Assembly (NCBI RefSeq): GCF_018294505.1
Contig: NC_057800.1
Span: forward strand, 479,818,530-479,882,529
From: Triticum aestivum
Taxonomy: Eukaryota; Streptophyta; Magnoliopsida; Poales; Poaceae
Direction: 5' to 3'
DNA: 64,000 nucleotides
Shown here one piece after another: positions 56,101-64,000 of this stretch. Numbering within the stretch: the stretch's first letter is position 1; the number at the start of each line of letters is the position of its first letter. The notes under the pieces were generated by a model. That model saw nothing but the letters and a program-made list of their open reading frames with translations, did not search any database and had not been told where the DNA came from. The position numbers and the translations under genes are program-made.

Positions 56101-57253
56101 ATGTCAATGCTATCTCGAAGCATGTCGGTGGTACTCCAATTTTTCAATAAGAACATTTGAAGCACAATTCCAAATTTTCTTTATCATTTATCCTAACACC
56201 GTTGTATGGTTAATGTCATGAAATTTCTCTCCCCTTACCTGAAGAGTTTTCTACATTATACCTTGTCATGGAGATCATGCTCTGCTTGTCCCTGGGAAGG
56301 ATATACCCTTGAAATATGTGTTTAAACACATTTTCCTTTCCATTGTTCTGTTTAATCTGATAATCATATTTTCCTTTCCATTGTTTGGTTTAACCTTTCT
56401 TGTGATCTGTATGATCTAAGCAGTAATATTCTCCTGCTATTGTAAACACCTCGGTGTACAATTCTGTCAGCAAGACCCTGTTACTATTGGTGATGACATT
56501 CTGGTAGCCACCAATGGACGATAACTTTACCTATTGGTCTGCCTCGTTCAACAAGCAGGAAAATGGTTCTCTTCGTCTCTTGCCCTTGGTACCGACGTTG
56601 TTGCTGACATAACTGACATGCTATTTCCGGCGCTTGCTATCATTATCGTGCAAGATGGCAGCGCCCTTCCTACTTTTAACCCACATGGTGGGCCCATAAC
56701 CCATAGTTCCACATGATCGAAACCTGATTCTCCTGTACATCCCTGTTCCCAAAGTCAATCCTCATGTTTGGCTTCATATGTAATTCATGGGTCACCTTCC
56801 TAGTGATCTATTCTGGAATCAGACACAATATGTATTCATGTTGCTTTGAACCCCTTTCATGCCCTGTTCCAGGCATCAAAAGATTGCCTGCCCGCTCGAA
56901 ACTTCCCATGATACCTCCTTAATTTGCTCTCGATATTTTCTTAAGTTTCAATCCGAGAGTTACTTTCCGCCACCTTCCCCGATGTTATCGACAAGATAGT
57001 CAACCTTGCAGAGGTCCGTTCTCCCGGAATAACCACCCTTTATTCTTTCGTAAGTACGATGGAGTTCTCGAAGAAAGGATGCCGACTTCACATGATGACC
57101 TAAAGCAGAGCAACGAAGATATCAATGTACTGGATCGGCCTCTTTGAGAAGAGCAAGCCAGAATGAGAAAACCCGCTAGATTCCTTACCATACCTTTCCC
57201 CCTTTCACTACCTCTTAAATCTCGGGACGAGATTTCTTGTAGTGGAGGAGAAA
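53121..57253 (+). other. Non-coding interior of the LARD-like element
   Basis: It begins with PBS AGTTGGTATCAGAGCCG (53121-53137) and ends with the purine-rich TAGTGGAGGAGAAA (57240-57253) as PPT. The longest open stretches are about 100 codons, lie on both strands, and have no recognisable domain. I see no gag, protease or pol residues. Interiors like this are called LARDs. Confidence 0.8.
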
Positions 57254-60200
57254 TGTGACGCCCGGGTAATTAAGCTATAGTAAACCCCTGTTAATGGTGT
57301 CATGTCATCACATTACTGTTGCTAATCCTCACTTGATCCAAATCACTATTCAAAATTCAAATTCAAATTTAAAGTCAAAAATTAAAATTTGTCAAACATG
57401 GAAATTAAAATGTTCAAAGTGTGGAAAATGATCCCTAGATATTTACCATGCTGAAACCCATATTTTAAAAGGTTTTTAAATGACCTTAAATGATTTAAAC
57501 AGTAGCAAAAACAATTATTTAAATGCCTTTGGTATTTTATAAAATACTAAGCTATTTTATATCTGGGTAAAACTTTTTATACTTGTGGATTGTTCTAAAA
57601 CATTATTTTAGGGGTTATAGTCATATTTTACTAAACTAAAATTAGCGTGTAACTAAAATAAAACAGAAAAGAAAAAATAACAAAAAGTAAAACTAAAACA
57701 AACAAAAAAACCAAACCCTTCCTCGGGGCCAACCGGCCTAGCTGGCCACTGGGCTAGCCAGGCCGGCCCAGCCGGCTCACCCCACTCCCCCATATCCCCC
57801 CTGTCGGTGGAAAACCTAGATCTTACCCCCCACTCACCCACTCCCTCCGCACGATTTCCTCCCCCTTGCCTCTACCCCTGCCCCTGATCCAGATCGAGGC
57901 GCGTCCCCGATGCCACCACGCCACCGTCGCCGGACCTCGCCGTCACCCGAAGCCGCCCTCGACGCCGTCGGACCTCTCCATCGCTCGAAGCCGCCCCTGA
58001 TGTCGTTGGACCTCCCCGCCTCGTCCCGTCATGGCCTCGCCGGAGCTGCCCCGCCGTCGACCCCCTCCTCCTCCTCGACCCCCGTTGCCCAAACCCTACA
58101 CGACCCTCGTGAGGTCCCCCAGCCTCTCCTCCTTTCCCCTGCCCCGTGCGCACGCACGCACACGCGCCCAACCACCCGCCGCCTCCCGCTGCTCGCTCAC
58201 CGTGGCCGAAGCCCCTCGCGCGCCCGCGCTCTCGCCGCTGCCCGCGTGCGCCACTCCTACCCGCCTCGCCCAGCCTCGTACCAGCGCGCGCGCCCGCGCG
58301 AGGATGGGCTCGCGCCGCACCTGTCCTGCAGCCCCGCCGCGCTCACCCTCAGGCCCCGCGTGTCCGCTGCCGAGCCCCGTTGCTCGCCGTCCCACACCTT
58401 GCGCGCCCGCTGGCGAGCCCCGCTGCTCGCCGTCCCAGCACCCCGGCCACCCACCGGCCGCCGGAGGCCCTCTCATGCAACAACGCATTGGTGCCAGGCC
58501 CCACCCCTCTCTTCCGCCTCTCGCCCCTGCAGCAACCGCCGCCGCTTCCTGCTTCACGCGCTGCTGCTCGCTTTCGCGCCGCGCCCGTTGCCTGCTGTGC
58601 GCGCCCACACGCACCCCCTGCATCGTGCTTGGGCGCCGCCCCCTCACCCAGCAGACCCGCTTCGGCCGGCTGCGGCTGCCCTACCGTGGCCACCGGCCAG
58701 CCCGCACGCTCGGGTCCAGGCGACCCAGCGCCCGCGCACGTAACCGCAGCGCTCAGCGTCCGCTTCCCCTGTGCCCGTTAAGGCCCTGGGCCACTGGACA
58801 ACTGGGCCCATGCCCGAGAACGATTTAAAAAGGATTTAAAAATAATAAATAAATAACTTAATTAACTTAATTAATTATGTTTAATTAACCTAATTAAATA
58901 GTGTTAATTAATTAACCAGTAATTAGATTAGTTAAACCCTAATTAGAATAAACAGAGTATGACATGCGGGACCCAAATGTCAGTTTGACCCAGTCAACGC
59001 CCAGTTGACTACTATTGTCATGATGACGTCAGTAAACACTATTCTGGATAATGTTGATTTAAAATAATTAAATAAATCCTAAAAATGATTTAAATCTTGA
59101 GAAATTAATATAAAATAATCCGCAGCTCGGATGAAAATACTTTGTACATGAAAGTTGTTCAGAACGACGAGACGAATCTGAATACGCAGCTTGTTCATCC
59201 GCCACACATCCCTAGCATATCGAACACACAACTTTTCCCCTCCGGTTCATCTGTCTGAAAACACGAAACTCTGGGGATACTTTCCCGGATGTTTCCCCCC
59301 TTCGCCGGTATCACCTCCTACTGCGTTAGGGCACACCTGGCACCGTTACTTGTTATGTAATGCATTGATATGCATCTGTTTGGATTGTATTCATTGTTTC
59401 TTCCCCCTCTTCTCTCTGATAGACTACGAGACTAATGCCGTTGCTGCTGCGCCGATCGACTACGTTGTTGACGGCCGCTACTTGCCAGTGCAACCAGGCA
59501 ATCCCCCCCTTGATCACCAGATATCGCCTATTCTTCTCTCTACTGCTTGCATTAGAGTAGTGTAGCATGTTACTGCTTTCCGTTAATCCTATTCTGTTGC
59601 ATAGCCCGTCATTGTTGCTACAATTGTTGATACCCTTACCTGCTATCCGAAATGCTTAGTATAGGATACTAGTATTTCATCAGTGGCCCTACATTCTTGT
59701 TCGTCTGCCATGCTATACTACTAGGCCGTGATCACTCGGGAGGTGATCACGAGTATATAACTACATACATATTATATGATACATGTGGTGACTAAAGTCG
59801 GGTCGGCTCGTAGAGTACCCGCAAGTGATTTTGATGTGGGGGCTGAAAGGACAGGTGGTTCCATCCCGGTAGTGGTGGGCCTGGGTTCTCGATGGCCCCC
59901 GACTGTTACTTTGTGTCGGAGCGACAAGGCGGGTTGAGACCACCTAGGTGAGAGGTGGGCCTGGCCCTGGTCGGCGTCCGCAGTAACTTCAAAATAAAAC
60001 GCTTAACGAGATGTCGGTATTTGATCTGAGTCTGGCCACTGACCTATACGCACTAACCAACTACACTGGAATAGTTATGGGCACTCGACGTCGTGGTATC
60101 AGTCGAAGCCTTCTTGACGTCAGCGACTGAGCGGCGCGTGCCGGCTTGGACTGGAACGCATGCTCTTGTATTAGGGAGGCTAGGTCTGCTTACCAACCGC

Positions 60201-61194
60201 ATTCACAACGTGCATGTGTGCAATGGGCGATGGGCCTAGACCCCTGAGCGCATAGGATTTAGACTGGCGTGCTGACCTCTCTCTTGTGCCTAAGTAGGGT
60301 TGCGACGTGTTGATCTTCCAAGGCCGGACATGATCCAGAAAAGTGTGTCCGGCCAGAGGGATCGAGCGTGTTGGGTAATATGGTGCACCCCTGCAGGGAA
60401 GTTTATCTATTCGAATAGTCGTGTCCCTCGGAAAAAAGACGACCCGGAGTTGTACCTTGACCTTATGACAACTAGAACTGGATACTTAATAAAACACATA
60501 GTTTCAAGTGCCGGTTACAACCCGGTTGTCGCTCTCTGACAGGGTGACGAGGAGAGGATCACCAGGTAGGATTATGCTATACGATGCTACTTGGTGATCT
60601 TACCATCTACACTCTTCTACTACTTCAAGATGGAGGCTGCCAGAAGCGTAGTCTTTGATAGGACTAGCTATCCCCCTCTTATTCTGGCATTCTGCAGTTC
60701 AGTCCATAGATACTACCCATTTCATTGATACCAGTGCATATGTAGTGTAGATCCTTGCTTGCGAGTACTTTGGATGAGTACTCACGGTTGCTTTCCTACT
60801 TCTTTTTCCCCTTTTCCCGGTTACTGCGATCATATGATGGAGTCCAGGAGCCAGAGGATCCCGAGGATGATTCTACGTGGAGTTCAACTTCGAGGAGTAG
60901 TTAGGAGGTCATGGGCAGGAGGTCTTGTCTTTTCGATCGTTGCTAATTTGTGCTAGCCTTCTTAAGGCATACTTGTTTAACTTATGTTTGTACTCAAATA
61001 TTGTTGCTTCCGCTGACTCTTGTGTTTTCGAGCTGAAGTATTCGAGCCCTCGAGGCCCCTGGCTTGTAATATAAAGCTTGTATTGTTTAAATTTGTGTCT
61101 AGAGTTGTGCTGTGATATCTTCCCGTGAGTCCCTGATCTTGATTGTACATGTTTGCGTGTATGATTAGTGTACGGTCAAATCGGGGGCGTCACA
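57254..61194 (+). repeat. 3' LTR of the LARD-like element (full length)
   Basis: At 3,941 bp it starts TGTGACGCCCGGGTAATT and ends CGGGGGCGTCACA. It holds the GC-rich block (57840-58780) and the segment 59116-59910 that the 5' LTR lacks. The open frame at 59191-59565 lies in that segment and has no domain I know. Confidence 0.9.
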
Positions 61195-62584
61195 CCTACC
61201 GCCTGGGCGCGCACCCTACCTCGTGGCCGCCTCGAAGACCCCCCTGACTTGTTCCCGACGCCAAAAGTTCCTATAAATACCCAAACTTCCAAAAAGAAAC
61301 CTAGATCGGGAGCTCCACCGTCAGAATCCTCTGTAGCCACTGAAAACCAATCTAGACCCGTTTTGGCACCCTGCCAGGGGGGAATCCCTCTCCGGTGGCC
61401 ATCTTCATCATCCCGGTGCTCTCCATGACGAGGAGGGAGTATTTCACCCTTGGGGCTGAGGATATGTACCAGTAGCTATGTGTTTGATCTCTCTCTCTCT
61501 CTCTCGTGTTCTTGATTCGGCACGATCTTGATGTATCGCGATCTTTGCTATTATAATTGGATCTTATGATGTTTCTCCCCCTCTACTCTCTTGTAATGGA
61601 TTGAGTTTTCCCTTTGAAGTTATCTTATCGGATTGAGTCTGTAAGGATTTGAGAACACTTGATGTATGTCTTGCATGTGCTTATCTGTGGTGACAATGGG
61701 ATATTCACGTGATCTACTTGATGTATGTTTTGGTGATCAACTTGCGGGTTCGGTGACCTTGTGAACTTATGCCTAGGGGTTGGCACACATTTTCGTCTTG
61801 ACTCTCTAGTAGAAACTTTTGGGCACTCTTTGAAGTTCTTTGTGTTGGTTGAATAGATGAATCTGAGATTGTGTGATGGATAGCGTATAATCATACCCAC
61901 GGATACTTGAGGTGACATTGGAGTATCTAGGTGACGTTAGGGTTTTGGTTGACTTGTTTCTTTAGGTGTTATTCTAGTAAGAACTCTAGGATAGATCGAA
62001 AGGAAAGAATAGCTTCGTGTTATTTTACTGCGGACTCTTGAATAGATTGATCAAAAAGAATAACTTTGAGGTGGTTTCGTACCCTACAATAATCTCTTCG
62101 TTTGTTCTCCGCTATCAGTGACTTTGGAGTGACTCTTTTTTGCATGTTGAGGGATAGTTATATGATCCAATTATGTTATTATTGTTGAGAGAACTTGCAC
62201 TAGTGAAAGTGTGAACCCTAGGCCTTGTTTCCTAGCATTGCCATACCGTTTATGCTCACTTTTACCACTTTCTACCTTGTTGTTTTTATATTTTCAGATT
62301 ACAACAACCTATATCTACCATCCATGTTGCACTTGTATCACCATCTCTTCGCCAAACTAGTGCACCTATACAATTTACCATTGTATTGGGTGTTTTGGGG
62401 ACACAAGAGACTCTTTCCTATTTGGTTGCAAGGTTGTTTGAGAGAGACCATCTTCATCCTATGCCTCCGACGGATTGATAAACCTTAGGTCATCCAGTTG
62501 AGGGAAATTTGCTACTGTCCTACAAACCTTTGCACTTGGAGACTCAACAACGTCTACGAGAAGAAGGTTGTGTAGTAGACATCA
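61195..62584 (+). repeat. TSD CCTAC and remaining part of LTR copy D
   Basis: The right TSD copy is 61195-61199, then LTR D runs to GTAGACATCA at 62584. A (CT)n run lies at 61489-61505. Joined, LTR D is about 1.69 kb. The right flank AATTC does not match AGGCT left of LTR C or ATGCC left of LTR B. Confidence 0.87.
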
Positions 62585-63504
62585 AATTCCTATTGTACCT
62601 TATCATTTCTACAATTTATATTGAGCAATATAAGCCATATAAACTAGAAAACAAGCAAACTATGCATTGGAAACAGAATCTATCAAAAACAGAACAGTTT
62701 GTAATGATGTGGACAATGACCATACTTCTGTAAATTCAAAAATTATGAAAAATTAGGACAACATAGACAATTTTTATATCTATCATCTTAAAAAAATTCA
62801 GAATTTTATCATGTTTCAATGAATCTAAACAATTCTGTTATTGGAAGAAAAAGTTTTTGTTTTTGCATAGAATCAAGTCAACTATCATCCACACTATCCC
62901 AAAGGCTTTACTTGGCACTTTATTGAAACAAAATCTATAAAACATGATTAGTAGAGTAGCTTAATCATGTGAACACACAAAAATAGTATGTATAAGTGTT
63001 GGGTTGTCTCCTAACAAGTGCTTTTCTTTAATGGCCTTTTAGCTAGGCACGATGATTTCAATGATGCTCACATAAAAGTAAAGAATTGAAACATGACTGA
63101 GGCATCATGAAGCATATGACAAGCACATTTAAGCCTAACTCACTATCTATGCATAGCAATTTTGTGAGCAAAGAATTTATGGGAGCAAGAATCAAGTAGC
63201 ATAGGAAGGCAAAACAAGTATAACTTCAAATCTTTCAACACATAGAGAGGAAACTTGATATTATTGCAATACCTATAAGCATATGTTACTCTCTCATAAT
63301 AATTTTCAGTGGCATCATGAATGAATTCAACAATGTAACTATCACATAAAGTATTCTTTTCAGGATCCACAAGCATAGAAATTTTATAACTCTCCACATA
63401 AGCAAATTTCTTCTCATTAATAGTGGTGGGAGCAAACTCAACAAAATAACTATCATGTGATTCAAAATTAAAATCATGATGACAAGTTTAATGGTTATCA
63501 TTAT
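62585..63504 (-). other. Internal region of a minus-strand copy of the same Gypsy family
   Basis: This is minus-strand internal sequence continuing from the acidic ORF remnant at 63505 toward the 3' side. The frames 63143-63501 look like remnants of the C-terminal half of that ORF region in shifted frames (for example SYIVEFIHDATENYYERVTY). It may belong to copy A, split by the B/C/D insertions, but the join cannot be proven. Confidence 0.6.
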
Positions 63505-63960
63505 TCAATATAGCATACATGTCATCACCATAATCATCATAGATAGCAACTTTTTATCATAGCCAGTTGAAACCTCTTCCAAAGTAGTGGATTCATCATT
63601 AAATAAAGTCATGTCCTCTCCAAATCCATTTTCATTTATATAAGCATCATAGATAGGACGCATGCTGTCGTCATAATAAATTTTCTCATCAACACATGGG
63701 GGACTAAAAATATCATCTTCATCAAATATAGCATCCCCAAGCTTATGGCTTTGCTTATCATTAGCATCATGGATATTCAATGAATTCATACTAACAACAT
63801 TGCAACCATGCTCATCATTCAAATATTTCTAGCCAAACATTTTATTGAATTCTTCTTCTATCAATTGAGCACAATTTTCCTTCCATCATTTTCAAGAAAG
63901 ACATGATAAAGACGAATAATATGAGACAACCTCAATTACATTTTTGTAGTTTTCTTATAT
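63505..63960 (-). pseudogene. Acidic ORF of the non-autonomous Gypsy, minus-strand degenerate copy
   Basis: From 63822 the minus strand reads CNVVSMNSLNIHDANDKQSH, AIFDEDDIFSPP, then MRPIYDAYINENGFGEDMTL, the same protein as at 43596 and 45707. Upstream the N-terminal part (LSHIIRLYHVFLENDG, near 63890-63940) is broken: the expected second codon after ATG is a stop, and further stops lie near 63830-63860. The reading shifts into KKLLSMMIMV at the far end. It is a dead copy, and its 5' LTR would lie right of the window. Confidence 0.75.
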
Positions 63961-64000
63961 AAACCAAACTAGTGATAAAACAAGAAACTAAAAGATTCAA

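Larger units (their letters stand above)
49939..61194 (+). mobile_element. LARD-like LTR retrotransposon with very long LTRs and no coding interior
   Basis: The element is complete at 11,256 bp. LTRs are 49939-53120 (3,182 bp) and 57254-61194 (3,941 bp), with an iMet-type PBS (TTGGTATCAGAGCC), a PPT and TSD CCTAC. The 4.1-kb interior has no gag, protease, RT or integrase. The LTRs differ by about 6% in their first 110 bases by eye, older than the nested Gypsy. It would need all proteins in trans. Lineage is unknown from the sequence because no coding domain is left. Confidence 0.88.

Noticed and set aside
53121..57253. Possible host genes in the LARD interior (frames up to 100 codons)
   Set aside because: Short frames occur on both strands with no domain or splice pattern. 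PBS and PPT borders define it as retrotransposon interior.
57872..58828. Open frames of 265 and 277 codons in the 3' LARD LTR
   Set aside because: Same GC artefact as in the 5' LTR. The frames are not the same length or frame-preserving between the two LTRs.
59191..59565. 124-codon frame in the 3' LARD LTR
   Set aside because: It is missing altogether from the 5' LTR and has no recognisable domain. Left as an unexplained stretch of LTR.

Overview
The window looks like intergenic DNA from a large Triticeae grass genome (wheat, Aegilops, barley or rye type). Every stretch I could assign belongs to nested LTR retrotransposons plus one piece of a CACTA DNA transposon. I see no host protein gene, rRNA, tRNA or CRISPR array. 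Family names (Angela/WIS/BARE, SIRE/Maximus-like, Tat-lineage Gypsy, Sabrina/Fatima-like) come from remembered sequence character. The structural calls (LTR pairs, target-site duplications, PBS, PPT, frames, splice sites) were read directly.

Layout. 1-3001: minus-strand Angela-like Copia, leader plus 5' LTR (1230-3001). 3002-9759: second Angela-like Copia on the plus strand with decayed gag and pol and its 3' LTR (8054-9759). Its leader forms a 1.2-kb inverted repeat with the first. 9760-10440: plus-strand Copia pol fragment. 10426-33668: minus-strand Copia (gag, leader, 5' LTR) whose LTR is split by a 19.8-kb element at 13253-33045 (TSD CCTGT, 2.7-kb LTRs, gag only, SIRE-like). That element is itself split inside its primer-binding site by an 8.7-kb Gypsy at 15968-24657 (TSD GTTGG, 481-bp LTRs). 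33669-36850: minus-strand Gypsy pol remnant carrying a solo LTR (33772-35261). 36851-64000: nested copies of a non-autonomous Gypsy family with about 1.65-kb LTRs, a second solo LTR (39549-41140, TSD CTTCC), a CACTA fragment ending at 48932, and an 11.3-kb LARD-like element at 49939-61194 (TSD CCTAC, iMet-type PBS, no coding interior).

The most striking object is in the 8.7-kb Gypsy. Its minus strand has one long gag-protease frame and no reverse transcriptase, RNase H or integrase. Its plus strand, antisense to gag, carries what reads as a five-exon gene of about 860 codons with four GT-AG introns. Splice phases agree at every junction, a TATA box lies upstream, and the only damage is one missing base in an A-run. 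Introns can persist in such an element because they are antisense to the genomic RNA.

A second theme is regulatory. In several unrelated LTR families here, GC-rich self-complementary modules or short tandem repeats lie just upstream of the LTR TATA box. A third is that most elements are non-autonomous (gag only, gag-protease only, a small acidic ORF, or non-coding), so any past mobility would have depended on enzymes supplied from elsewhere.
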